Both the position numbers and the translations under genes were made by a program. 64,000 bases of DNA from Cylindrospermopsis curvispora GIHE-G1 (GTDB lineage Bacteria; Cyanobacteriota; Cyanobacteriia; Cyanobacteriales; Nostocaceae). Positions 18,138-27,001 of this stretch are shown here, piece after piece. Below the pieces are notes generated by a model, which worked only from the letters and a program-made list of their open reading frames with translations, ran no database searches and was not told the DNA's origin. How positions within the stretch are numbered: the stretch's first letter is position 1; every line of letters begins with the position of its first letter. The DNA lies in assembly GCF_014489415.1 (NCBI RefSeq), contig NZ_CP060822.1:1436311-1500310 (forward strand). Direction: 5' to 3'.

Positions 18138-18782
18138 ATGACAGTCACTCAAATCTCTGCCCAAGAACTTTTCCGGGCTGCATATCAAAATCGTTATACC
18201 TGGGATGAAAATTTCCCCGGTTACACAGCAGATATCACTTATAAATATGAGGGCCAGGAATTCACTGGCAAAATTCGTATTGATGCCAATTTCAAATGGG
18301 AAGTTACTCAAGTAGAAGATGAAGCTGCCAAAAAGGCAATTGACAGCCAAACTTGGGAAATTGCTGTCCATCGGGTACGGCGCACTTTTGCCCAAACTCA
18401 TGGAGAAAACACCTTTACCTATGGTGAGAAGGACTCCACTGGTGCAGTGGAAATTATTGTTGGCGGAAAATCAGCTGGTGATAAATATAAAGTTCGCAAT
18501 GATGTAGTTAGTCTTGTTCACCGTCATATTCACGGAGTTGTTGTGACTATTAACACTTTCAGTATTCACGAAACGGAAGCGGGATATCTATCTCATACTT
18601 ATGATTCTGTGTATCACGATCCCAAAACTGGAGAGCAAAAAGGTGGTCGTAGTGAGTTTACGGATGAATATGAAAAAGTAGGCAATTATTACATTCTCAA
18701 CCGTCGAGAAATCCGTACGGAAACCTCAGCAGGTATGTCAATTCAAGAATTTGTTTTTGCTAATCTGGAGTTACTGGGTTAG
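18138..18782 (+). CDS. DUF3386 family protein
   Basis: 214 residues. The sequence fits the cyanobacterial and plastid-lineage family DUF3386: AQELFRAAYQNRYTWDENFP near the N-terminus, GYTADITYKYEGQEFTGKI, and the terminal EFVFANLELL. The function of the family is not known. The protein has no signal peptide or membrane span and is probably soluble. It lies divergent from the LuxR gene. A small G+C-rich hairpin (TGGCCG/CGGCCA, 18794-18815) follows the stop and may end transcription, although it lacks a T-run. Confidence 0.85.
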   Translation: MTVTQISAQELFRAAYQNRYTWDENFPGYTADITYKYEGQEFTGKIRIDANFKWEVTQVEDEAAKKAIDSQTWEIAVHRVRRTFAQTHGENTFTYGEKDSTGAVEIIVGGKSAGDKYKVRNDVVSLVHRHIHGVVVTINTFSIHETEAGYLSHTYDSVYHDPKTGEQKGGRSEFTDEYEKVGNYYILNRREIRTETSAGMSIQEFVFANLELLG

Positions 18783-18836
18783 ACGGGAATTTGTGGCCGT
18801 GGTGACTTGCGGCCATAATACCTAACCTTTGAAAAT

Positions 18837-19727
18837 CTAAATATCTAGATATTTAGATAATAAACCAATAAAAACTCCGGGGGTTTCTAAATGGGGTAAA
18901 ATGCCTGTATCAAGCACCTGCTGAAAATCTTTAATTGCCATTTTATTTAAACTGCCTAATCTCCTCCCTAAACTAATATCAGTAAACTGCGCTTGTTCAC
19001 CCCAAAAAAATACGGTAGGCACTTGTAACTGGGGAATATATAAACTCAGATCAAAATAAAGATTCCCCTTCAAGAAGGATAGGGCTGAATATTTACCATT
19101 TCTCTTTTGTGCAGAAGTTAAATAAGCCTGCACTATCTCTTGTGACAATCTTTGGGACTTGACAAATAGGAAGTTCTCCAAAAAGTTGCTCACAGCTAGT
19201 TCATTTTCTGCGCCTAACCCATAAATCAAATTGTCAACAAAGGGTAAGTTAATCAGTGGAAGTGGTAATCTCCTGGTCGCACCTTGACCAAAATCGTTAA
19301 AACCCGCAGGACAAACTAAAAATAATTGGTCAAAGGTTTGTGGTTCAGAAATGGCAATGCGGATCATCAAAGCTGCTGTTAAAGACGAAGCAACTACCGT
19401 TATAGTATCCACGCAAGTCTGGTGAATAAACTCCTTAATGGTAGTCAAATAATCCACAATTTGATAGTCTCTGACAGGATGATCGGAATCTCCCCAACCA
19501 ATTAAATCTGGTGCCAAAATGCGATATTTATGGGCAAAAGCTGGATAAACCTTAGACCACTCAAAAGCGGAAGCACCACCGCCAAAGTTATGCAAGAATA
19601 GTAAAGGTGGTAATTTGTCGATTTCCCCCACATCCCAGGGTTCACTGGTCTGGGTGTAGTAGACCATACTACCCAAAGAAGTGTCAACTTGTTTTTTACC
19701 AAAGCCACACGGATGGAATTCTAACAT
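18837..19727 (-). CDS. Alpha/beta-fold hydrolase
   Basis: 296 residues with the alpha/beta hydrolase layout: LLFLHNFGGGASAFEW (oxyanion loop, about 42-57), the strand RILAPDLIGWGDSDHP (about 69-84), a nucleophile-elbow region VVASSLTAALMIR (about 111-123) and a candidate catalytic histidine in TGILPHLETP near the C-terminus. The elbow reads A-S-S-L-T rather than the usual G-x-S-x-G, a variant tolerated in some cyanobacterial and plant members. Substrate unknown. Same strand as the downstream flavin/haem-type gene at 19770. Confidence 0.85.
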   Translation of the reverse strand: MLEFHPCGFGKKQVDTSLGSMVYYTQTSEPWDVGEIDKLPPLLFLHNFGGGASAFEWSKVYPAFAHKYRILAPDLIGWGDSDHPVRDYQIVDYLTTIKEFIHQTCVDTITVVASSLTAALMIRIAISEPQTFDQLFLVCPAGFNDFGQGATRRLPLPLINLPFVDNLIYGLGAENELAVSNFLENFLFVKSQRLSQEIVQAYLTSAQKRNGKYSALSFLKGNLYFDLSLYIPQLQVPTVFFWGEQAQFTDISLGRRLGSLNKMAIKDFQQVLDTGILPHLETPGVFIGLLSKYLDI

Positions 19728-19769
19728 AAACCATAATCTCCCAAAATCAGTCGGTTTTCAACCGAAATC

Positions 19770-20273
19770 CTAATTAGAAATATTGTCTCGACTAATAGGT
19801 ACAAGTTGATGGAGGTTATCACCATGAATATGGTAAGCTGCACCAAAACCAATTACAAACCTTCCTCCCGTTGGAGTCAACTGAAAAACTCGAAAATCAG
19901 CTAAACCTTTTAGAACCTCTATAATTGTGCCAAATCTTGCCTGAAATTGATCGACTACTTCTTGCCATTTGCTGGATTCTCTTTCCAGTAAACTGGCTCT
20001 ACAATCAAAATTTAAACGCCGACGGGCGAAAATATTGGCACTTTTACCCTCATCCTCAATAAATAAAACACTCACATCTGGACGAGACTCAATATTAATA
20101 GTATGGATAGATAAACCACTTACATATATATAAATGGTTTTTAATTCATCCATAACAAAGGGAGCATAGCTAGCATTAGGAATCCCCTGGTCACTGACCG
20201 TACCAATGATAATGCTGGCGAATTGCTCATGAAAGTCCTCATAGTCAGATTGAATTTTTGCCCAATCGCTCAT
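19770..20273 (-). CDS. HugZ/pyridoxamine 5'-phosphate oxidase-like split-barrel protein
   Basis: 167 residues from the ATG at 20273, which has an AGGA ribosome-binding sequence at suitable spacing; an upstream in-frame extension to 20330 is less likely. The fold signature is that of FMN-binding split-barrel proteins of the HugZ type: IIIGTVSDQGIPNASYAPFV, IYVSGLSIHTINI, RPDVSVLFIEDE, and the C-terminal GRFVIGFGAAYHI with a histidine that binds haem in HugZ relatives. Haem binding or degradation is inferred from the family. The genes at 18837 and 19770 are 42 bp apart and may be co-transcribed. Confidence 0.82.
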   Translation of the reverse strand: MSDWAKIQSDYEDFHEQFASIIIGTVSDQGIPNASYAPFVMDELKTIYIYVSGLSIHTINIESRPDVSVLFIEDEGKSANIFARRRLNFDCRASLLERESSKWQEVVDQFQARFGTIIEVLKGLADFRVFQLTPTGGRFVIGFGAAYHIHGDNLHQLVPISRDNISN

Positions 20274-20318
20274 AGATGTAGTCCTATCTATCGGTTGCAT
20301 TGCATTATAGAATATTAA

Positions 20319-20358
20319 GTAGGGAGGCACAATTATTTGTAGGATGGGTTTCGTTTTA
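20319..20358 (+). repeat. Partial copy of interspersed repeat family C
   Basis: TTAAGTAGGGAGGCACAATT ATTTGTAGG and onward to GGGTTTCGTT matches the left half of the complete element at 22136-22223, then breaks off. Confidence 0.8.
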
Positions 20359-20479
20359 TATGGGAGAGAAAATTGCCCGGTTCCTGTAAAAGTAATCTAA
20401 AGTTGCCAGAGGAAAGATCATGTAGTATGATATGTTATAAATATAGTATATAATACAGATAATTGAGTTGTTAATCATT

Positions 20480-21973
20480 ATGAATGACAAAAAACGTAAT
20501 CAATGGGATTTGTGTAGATTCATTAAAACTCTTACTTATTTTGAGGTATTTCCCCTCCTGAACTGGATACAAAAGATTCTACAAAATCGTCCTATAAACC
20601 AACAAGATCAACCAACAGGGAGAATACAAATGGGTGTAATTTTAGTAGCGGGTGCAACGGGTGGTGTGGGTAAAAGGGTGGTAAAAAAATTACTAACCCA
20701 AGGTTATAGGGTGCGGTGTTTGGTCAGGGATATAGAGAAAGCAAGGGAAATTTTGGGCAATGAAGCAGATCTGGTGGTGGGAGATATTACAAAACCAGAA
20801 AGTCTCAATGATTTAGTCATGAGTAATATTGAAGGTGTAGTTTGTTGTACAGCAGTGCGAGTACAACCAGTGGAGGGAGACACGCCAGATAGGGCAAAAT
20901 ATAATCAGGGGGTGAAATTCTATCAACCGGAAATAGTGGGAGACACACCAGAAAACGTAGAATATAAAGGAGTAAAAAATTTAATAGTAGCTGCAAAAAG
21001 ATATTTACCAACCACTGGAGAAAAAATCATCTTTGATTTTACCCAACCATCATCAGATCTCAAAAATATTTGGGGAGCATTAGATGACGTGGTTATGGGT
21101 GGGGTGAGTTCCAGCAATTTTTATCTATTAGAGAAAACTGCGGTTTTTAATGGCAATGTTTCCACAGCAAATTCGGGAGGTTTTGCTTCCGTAAGAACTA
21201 AAAACTTTTCCCCCGCAATTAACTTATCAGGTTTTACGGGGATCAGATTAAGAGTTAAAGGTGATGGACAACGTTATAAAATCTTTCTAAGAACAGAAAC
21301 AGCCTGGGATGGCATAGGTTATAGCTACTCCTTCGATACCATAGCAAATACATGGATAGATGTTAACATTCCTTTTGTCAATTTAGTGCCGGTTTTTAGA
21401 GCTAAAACAGTGAAAGATTGCCCCAAAATTGATGAAAGTAAAATCCGTTCTGTGCAGTTAATGTTAAGTAAATTTGAATATGATGGTGAGCTAAATCCTA
21501 AATTTACTCCCGGTGGATTTACCCTAGAATTAGAATCTATTAAGGCCTATGGTGGTGAGGGTGTGTCCCAATTCGTGTTGGTTAGTTCTGCAGGTGTAAC
21601 TCGTCCAGGGAGACCAGGAATTAATTTAGAAGAAGAGCCACCAGCAGTGAGATTAAATGACCAACTGGGAGGTATTTTAACCTGGAAGTTAAAAGGAGAA
21701 GATAGTTTAAGAGACAGCCAAATACCCTATACAATTATTAGACCCTGTGCTTTAACCGAAGATAGGGGAGGAAAAGAATTAATAGTAGACCAAGGTGATA
21801 ATATTCGCGGTAAAATTAGTCGAGATGATGTGGCAGAAATTTGCGTTCAATCATTACAACAACCACAAGCTAAAAATATTACCTTTGAGGTAAAACAAGG
21901 GGAAAATAATGTTGTCTATCTCAACTGGGGACAATTGTTCTCCCAATTACAACCGGAGAGAATTAATCGCTAA
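20480..21973 (+). CDS. NAD(P)-binding Rossmann protein with inserted CIA30 domain
   Basis: 497 residues from the ATG at 20480 (the frame also has a TTG four codons earlier). After a conserved lead sequence (RFIKTLTYFEVFPLLNWIQK) comes a Rossmann fold with ILVAGATGGVGKRVVKKLL. At about 175-360 a CIA30 domain (FDFTQPSSDLKNIWGALDD, MGGVSSSNF) interrupts the dehydrogenase-like fold, which resumes at QFVLVSSAGVTRPGRPG and IPYTIIRPCALTED. CIA30 is named for a complex I assembly factor; cyanobacterial and plant fusions are linked to thylakoid redox complexes, but the role here is inferred. A TATAAT-like box lies about 30 bp upstream. Confidence 0.85.
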   Translation: MNDKKRNQWDLCRFIKTLTYFEVFPLLNWIQKILQNRPINQQDQPTGRIQMGVILVAGATGGVGKRVVKKLLTQGYRVRCLVRDIEKAREILGNEADLVVGDITKPESLNDLVMSNIEGVVCCTAVRVQPVEGDTPDRAKYNQGVKFYQPEIVGDTPENVEYKGVKNLIVAAKRYLPTTGEKIIFDFTQPSSDLKNIWGALDDVVMGGVSSSNFYLLEKTAVFNGNVSTANSGGFASVRTKNFSPAINLSGFTGIRLRVKGDGQRYKIFLRTETAWDGIGYSYSFDTIANTWIDVNIPFVNLVPVFRAKTVKDCPKIDESKIRSVQLMLSKFEYDGELNPKFTPGGFTLELESIKAYGGEGVSQFVLVSSAGVTRPGRPGINLEEEPPAVRLNDQLGGILTWKLKGEDSLRDSQIPYTIIRPCALTEDRGGKELIVDQGDNIRGKISRDDVAEICVQSLQQPQAKNITFEVKQGENNVVYLNWGQLFSQLQPERINR

Positions 21974-22135
21974 TAAAACAAATTCAATCTTTGACTGCTT
22001 ACAGAAACAATTATTTTGATAGCTACTTACATAATACGAGCAGAACAATAGTTAATCTACTGAAAGCTCACAGACTCCCCATGCAAGATTAATTGACCAG
22101 ATAACTTACAAATGTCAATTAGCAGGAATCAAATT

Positions 22136-22223
22136 TAAGTAGGGAGGCACAATTATTTGTAGGATGGGTTTCGTTCTTCAACCCATCCTACGTTCATCTT
22201 ATATTTAATTCCACCCACCCACT
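22136..22223 (+). repeat. Interspersed repeat family C, complete 88-bp element
   Basis: Starts TAAGTAGGGAGG and ends CCACCCACCCACTTA, imperfect terminal inverted repeats. An internal hairpin pairs GTAGGATGGGTT with AACCCATCCTAC. An inverted copy lies at 24345-24432 and a half copy at 20319-20358. Size, terminal symmetry and lack of coding suggest a MITE-like element; the hairpin would also form in RNA downstream of the CIA30 gene. Confidence 0.8.
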
Positions 22224-22257
22224 TAAGGGATAAATAATAAGAAAAAATTATATTTAT

Positions 22258-22490
22258 GGGGGGTTGAGATAAGTTTTTTTATGGTCAAGGGGGTAGAAAT
22301 GTGGTACTATAAGAGTTAAATAATGGAGTGGTGGAATTTTTTTTAAAATTGCACAGATTTCCATTATCAGAATATCACGCCCAAGAGTCAATAGTCAACC
22401 CCCATTGGGAAAAAAATCGGTGCGCCGTAGATCCTCAACAAAAGCGCTTTTTGACTGTGATATACAAATTATAATAAATGCAGTTTGAAT
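22258..22490 (-). repeat. Interspersed repeat family B, diverged inverted copy
   Basis: Read on the minus strand it aligns with 13327-13562: TGATAATGGAAATCTGTGCA, CTCCATTATTTAACTCTTAT, and a CGGCGCACCGATTTTTTTCC block followed by GGGGGTTGAC. Divergence is much greater than between the two 13-kb copies. It occupies most of the intergenic space upstream of the PRC-barrel gene. Confidence 0.7.
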
Positions 22491-22651
22491 TGAGGAAAGA
22501 AACCCAACATCATCATCTCAACAAATTTCTACAAGAGTCTTCTATTCCTAGAGGAACAGGAGTATGAAAGCTGCCAATTGTCTATTGTCTTGATTTTTTG
22601 TTAAAAATAGTTTATATATAAACCGGATTCGAGATCAGGACGACTTATAGA

Positions 22652-23641
22652 ATGACCTCCGAACAGACAATTAGACGTTCCGATATATTAAACACCCAAG
22701 TCATCACCCGTGATAATGGCAAAAGGTTAGGTATCGTGAGTCAGGTGTGGGTAGACATTGATCAGAGAGAGGTTGTGGCCTTTGGGTTACGAGACAGCCT
22801 GATTTCTATCTCTAGTCTACCTCGCCAAATGTATCTCAGTAGTATCAACCAGATCGGTGATGTGATTTTGGTTGAAAATGAAGATGTCATTGAGGACATC
22901 GATGTAGAAGCTCTCAGTAACTTGATTAACTGGGAAGTGATTACAGAAACTGGAGAAGTATTAGGTAGAGTAAGAAGCTTTAAGTTCAGTGGTGAAAGTG
23001 GTAAAATATCTTCTATAGTTATCGCTTCCCTGGGATTACCCCAAATTCCAGAACAACTGTTAAGTACCTACGAAATTTCTATAGATGAAGTAGTCAGCAC
23101 CGGGCCCAATAGACTGATTGTATTTGAGGGTGCGGAAGAAAGAGTTAACCAGCTGAGCGTGGGAGTTTTAGAACGTCTGGGTATTGGTAAAGCACCTTGG
23201 GAAAAAGACTCGGAGGAAGAATATGGCTATTCTGCACCACGAGCTGTTTCTCCCGCTAATCAATTACCCAGTGGAGTACCTTTGGAACCACCTAAACCTA
23301 AGATTCGTGCTCCCCAACCGGTAGCGCGGGAGGAAGAGTGGACCCAAGACTATGTAGAAGAGGAAATCACACCTCAGCGCGAGGTTATGCAAGCTCGTGC
23401 CTACGAGTCTATACAATATGAGGAGGAAGAAGAAGATAATTGGAGTGAAACAACTGGTAAAGACAGGTATCAGTCATCAGTCACCCCAAAACCTACACCT
23501 CAATCCTACAACAAAACCTATGCCCAACAGTATGAGGATGATGAAGATGTGGAAGGTGACGCTTGGGATGATGTGCCCAAACCGGTGAACATTCCCAAAA
23601 AGGTTAAGGAAAGACAGGTGGAATACGAGGAGGAAAGCTAA
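22652..23641 (+). CDS. PRC-barrel domain protein with acidic C-terminal tail
   Basis: 329 residues. Two consecutive PRC-barrel domains: residues about 6-80 (RRSDILNTQVITRDNGKRLG) and about 88-165 (NWEVITETGEVLGRVRSFKF). After about residue 190 the protein becomes low-complexity, proline-rich and strongly acidic (YEEEEEDNWSE, YEDDEDVEGDAWDD), probably disordered. PRC barrels mediate protein interactions in photosynthetic reaction centres and RNA metabolism; cyanobacterial members of this layout have no assigned function. A TATATA box about 35 bp before the ATG could be the -10 element. Confidence 0.85.
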   Translation: MTSEQTIRRSDILNTQVITRDNGKRLGIVSQVWVDIDQREVVAFGLRDSLISISSLPRQMYLSSINQIGDVILVENEDVIEDIDVEALSNLINWEVITETGEVLGRVRSFKFSGESGKISSIVIASLGLPQIPEQLLSTYEISIDEVVSTGPNRLIVFEGAEERVNQLSVGVLERLGIGKAPWEKDSEEEYGYSAPRAVSPANQLPSGVPLEPPKPKIRAPQPVAREEEWTQDYVEEEITPQREVMQARAYESIQYEEEEEDNWSETTGKDRYQSSVTPKPTPQSYNKTYAQQYEDDEDVEGDAWDDVPKPVNIPKKVKERQVEYEEES

Positions 23642-23725
23642 CCGGAAGAAGATATTTTACCGTTTTGTTTCTTAAACCGCGATTCGTCCCCCGATTTATT
23701 GGGGGAGCGTCAATTCTAGGATGTT

Positions 23726-24292
23726 TTAGGGAGAAACCACAGAGTTTGCCATCTTTACTAAACCGCTTAGACTACCCGCTTTTAATCCAATGGTGTACTG
23801 TACTCCTTTCTCTATCCATATCAGGTTAGCATCAGAGCAGTTGGCACCACATTTAAAGTCTTCAAAATAAGCCTTTTTGTTGTTGTTTAGGTTTACTTCT
23901 TTTCCTACAGGTTTGGGGGTATTACTACTAAGTAGCTCTGCACTAATAGCACCAAAACGACAAGCTGTTCCCCCACTACAATCGGGAGTGAATCCTAGTA
24001 GGATTTGGTATTTGTTTCTGGTTACTGTTTCCACAATTGAGTAAAGTGGGGGCTCATTTTTCCCAATAGGAATATGGGTTGGTAATAGAATCTTGATTTG
24101 GGTGGTTTTCTTTAATTTAGATAGAATTGGTTGAAAAACCGGATTGACCTGGGAGTTTTTGCCCTGAGTTGGCTGTTTTGCTATTATCTGGTACTGGTCG
24201 ATTCCCAGAGCTGGGGTGACCCTGACAAAGTTAGTACCGGTGAGCAGTAAAAACAAGGTACTGATATGCTTGATTGGAAATTTGGAATTCAT
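23726..24292 (-). CDS. Exported hypothetical protein
   Basis: 188 residues, function not recognised. Residues 1-30 (KHISTLFLLLTGTNFV, then ALG) look like a signal peptide. The mature part has paired cysteines CSGGTAC (about 104-110) and CGANC (about 146-150), consistent with disulfides in an exported protein, and a conserved-looking IWIEKGVQYTIGLKAG near the end. It converges on the PRC-barrel gene; a short GGGGG/CCCCC hairpin at 23688-23705 between them may terminate both. Confidence 0.65.
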   Translation of the reverse strand: MNSKFPIKHISTLFLLLTGTNFVRVTPALGIDQYQIIAKQPTQGKNSQVNPVFQPILSKLKKTTQIKILLPTHIPIGKNEPPLYSIVETVTRNKYQILLGFTPDCSGGTACRFGAISAELLSSNTPKPVGKEVNLNNNKKAYFEDFKCGANCSDANLIWIEKGVQYTIGLKAGSLSGLVKMANSVVSP

Positions 24293-24344
24293 GCCCAGAT
24301 TAAAAATAAGGATACTTGAGCTATGCTATAGCTATACTATCATG

Positions 24345-24432
24345 CTAGTGGGTGGGTGGAATTAAATATAAGATGAACGTAGGATGGGTTTCGTATTAAA
24401 CTCATCCTACAAATAATTGTACATCCCTACTT
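24345..24432 (-). repeat. Interspersed repeat family C, inverted copy
   Basis: Reverse complement of 22136-22223: GTGGGTGGGTGGAATTAAAT, then GAACGTAGGATGGGTTTCGT, and ATTGTACATCCCTACTT at the end. It lies between two genes that read toward the left. Confidence 0.85.
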
Positions 24433-24499
24433 ATATGAAATTGGTTAGATTTTTAAAAAATATCCCAGTCTCCCATGAGAAAAATGTGTTAAAAACCCG

Positions 24500-26143
24500 T
24501 CAGAAATCTATAATATCCAAGGATTGTTCGATTTCCATATCTAAAATTATGGCTTGGGTTTCTTTATATTTTCCTAAACTACCATCTTGCCAATATATAT
24601 CCGCCGCTTTTTTAAAATCTTCACTCGCTGTCTGTTTATTTCCCATAATTAACCAGCAGTTCCCTCTATAATAATAAGCATCACCGTAATTGGGTTCAGT
24701 TTTGATAACCATGGTAAAATCATCCACTGCTGCTTCATATATTCCCCTATTAAAATAGGTTTTACCCCGTTGATAATAGGCATCTACATAATTAATATTC
24801 AGAGCGATCGCCTGATTATAGTTTTCTACTGCTTCTTCATATTCTCCCAGCTGATAGAGATGATCAGCTCGGTTTTTATAAATAACCTCGTCATGGTGTT
24901 TGATGTTAAATAATTCTCCCAAATCTCCTGGTTTTTCTGATATTGGCTGATCTAATAGATCAGGATGAATACTAACTGCTTGACTATAGTCTTCTATTGC
25001 TCCTTGATAGTCTCCTATTAAATAACGAGCTTCGGCTCGATTTTTGTAGTTAATTGCCAATTCGGGGTTAATAGAGATCGCCTGGCTAAAATCTTCTATG
25101 GCGCTGTGATAATTACGTGACTTATAATGGGCTAAACCTCTTTTATTATAAGCATTGCTATGATTTAAGTTGGCACTGATTACCTGGTTATAGTTGGAAA
25201 TTGCCATATCATAATCACCTAATTGATAATAGGCTAAACCAAGTTTATAATAGGCATGAATATCAATATTATCAGTATATTTATGGCTGAGATTAAATCC
25301 AGGTTGGACTTCCCCCTGGTAATAACTATTTTTTTTATTGTTTTGTAATGCTTGACTATAATTACTGATTGCCACAATATAGTCACCATTATCAAAATGT
25401 TTATCCCCCAATTTCACATAAAACTCCACCACATCTCCCCCCATATCTGGTGCGTGCTTTTGTAAGTTGTGTAAATTATGTGAGTTGTCTAAACCATTTG
25501 TATTAGATGAAATTACTTCCTGAGGAATGCCATTACTAGTCATGGCTGGTAAATCTTCTAAATATGCTAATAAACCTCCACCATATAACAACTGATCAAT
25601 ACCAAACGAAATTCTGCCAGTTTTTAACTTAATCATTTTGGTGGGGAGAAACCCAGCTAAAAAAAGATGATATGCTAATTGAGCTTCTGTCACCTCCTCC
25701 CGAATTAAAATACAAACAATAACTGCATTTTTTTCTACCTCTTGGGAACTCACAGACCATCTTACCTTATCAAAATCCCCATGACGAGATTTAACTTCTA
25801 TCCCAATCCAGGGATGTGCAGTGACAGTAAAATCACTTTTACCATCGCCACCTAAACGCTTTTCATAATCAACCTCAGTGATAAAATCTGCCAATCTTTC
25901 TTTAACGACTTCTTCACCTAATTTACCTTTGAGATTACTAATAAACACATCGCGTACCGTAGAGGTACGCTTATACTTTTCCGCCATGGACCAGCAAAAT
26001 TCTCTCAGAGATTTCAGTCTTTGTCCAGAAATAATGGTTAATTCACTATGACTTCCTGGTATTTCACAATTTAATAAACAACCAGAATTTAATCTTTTAA
26101 TAAAATCTGACTGTAGGGATCTCAATAAATTAATCCAATCCAT
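24500..26143 (-). CDS. PD-(D/E)XK nuclease-like domain fused to TPR repeats
   Basis: 547 residues. The N-terminal about 200 residues resemble a restriction-endonuclease-like fold: E77 in LKGKLGEEVV, D104 in GKSDFTVTAH and the E117-x-K119 pair in WIGIEVKSR have the order and spacing of a PD-(D/E)XK active site. From about 235 to 530 follow at least seven tetratricopeptide repeats (for example YYKLGLAYYQLGDYDMAISN, AYNKRGLAHYKSRNYHSAIE). TPRs typically bind protein partners, so this could be a guided nuclease or merely a scaffold. It is 6 bp downstream of the MBL hydrolase gene on the same strand, probably one transcript. Confidence 0.75.
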   Translation of the reverse strand: MDWINLLRSLQSDFIKRLNSGCLLNCEIPGSHSELTIISGQRLKSLREFCWSMAEKYKRTSTVRDVFISNLKGKLGEEVVKERLADFITEVDYEKRLGGDGKSDFTVTAHPWIGIEVKSRHGDFDKVRWSVSSQEVEKNAVIVCILIREEVTEAQLAYHLFLAGFLPTKMIKLKTGRISFGIDQLLYGGGLLAYLEDLPAMTSNGIPQEVISSNTNGLDNSHNLHNLQKHAPDMGGDVVEFYVKLGDKHFDNGDYIVAISNYSQALQNNKKNSYYQGEVQPGFNLSHKYTDNIDIHAYYKLGLAYYQLGDYDMAISNYNQVISANLNHSNAYNKRGLAHYKSRNYHSAIEDFSQAISINPELAINYKNRAEARYLIGDYQGAIEDYSQAVSIHPDLLDQPISEKPGDLGELFNIKHHDEVIYKNRADHLYQLGEYEEAVENYNQAIALNINYVDAYYQRGKTYFNRGIYEAAVDDFTMVIKTEPNYGDAYYYRGNCWLIMGNKQTASEDFKKAADIYWQDGSLGKYKETQAIILDMEIEQSLDIIDF

Positions 26144-26149
26144 ATCCTC

Positions 26150-26923
26150 CTAAACGGAAATCCTTTCTCCAGGTTTAGGTTCAATTACCTGTGTAGATAA
26201 ACTATTTAATTCTAATAACTCCTTAAACTCTGCCACGGTCCCCTTTGCTTGTAATACTTTACTTAATAGCCCATCAAAGAACACATCTCCACCAGCAGCG
26301 GTAGGGAGCATAATTTGGGGTTTTAACAATTTGGCAACTTCCAAAGCACTATTCATACCTTTAATTACTGGACCTAGGAGAGGTAAGGATAAGTTAATTA
26401 TAGGTGTGATCACTACATCCACTGGACTCAATTCTTCAAGTGCGGATGAATGATAGCCATGTGGTTCATAGTATAGACCCACGTTGTTGGATATATTTCG
26501 GATCACATAACCATTTTCTCTGACATTGGGTCCCACAGGAGAGCCAGGAAGGGCTTTAATTTCTAATTGGTCTTTTAAAGTGTCCTCTAAGGTGAAACTT
26601 TCACCATGATGGAGAGTCTTCACTTGATGATATCCCAATTTCTCTACCACCTTAGCTGCTTGGGGGGAACCCAGAACAGGTATATGTCTATCTAACTGTC
26701 TAAGAGTCGGTGGATGAGCATGATCTTCCAATCCTTGAGACAACAAAATTAAGTCTATATTGTTTGGTATGGGACGATCCTGGAGGCGATAACTTTTGAA
26801 TAACCAATCTACATTATTAAAGGTTAAATCCCCTACCAACCAGGGATCTAAAAGAATATGCCACCCTCCAATTTCTAATAGCCAACTGTTACTGTCAAGC
26901 CAGGTAAAATACATACTTTCCAC
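26150..26923 (-). CDS. MBL-fold metallo-hydrolase (UlaG-like)
   Basis: 257 residues. The metallo-beta-lactamase fold is suggested by FTWLDSNSWLLEIGGWHILL, DPWLVGD (about 26-32) and the metal motif LSQGLEDHAHPPTL near 65 (D-H-A-H in place of the common H-x-H-x-D-H). Such UlaG-like proteins are often annotated as hydrolases of unknown substrate. Start at M1 or the ATG three codons in. It precedes the nuclease-TPR gene by only 6 bp. Confidence 0.82.
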   Translation of the reverse strand: MESMYFTWLDSNSWLLEIGGWHILLDPWLVGDLTFNNVDWLFKSYRLQDRPIPNNIDLILLSQGLEDHAHPPTLRQLDRHIPVLGSPQAAKVVEKLGYHQVKTLHHGESFTLEDTLKDQLEIKALPGSPVGPNVRENGYVIRNISNNVGLYYEPHGYHSSALEELSPVDVVITPIINLSLPLLGPVIKGMNSALEVAKLLKPQIMLPTAAGGDVFFDGLLSKVLQAKGTVAEFKELLELNSLSTQVIEPKPGERISV

Positions 26924-27001
26924 TGTAGTTTTAAATAGGTTAAGATGTTTATATCACCCATACATTATAATACTTATTTGCCAAGGATTGGTTCCCCACT
27001 C

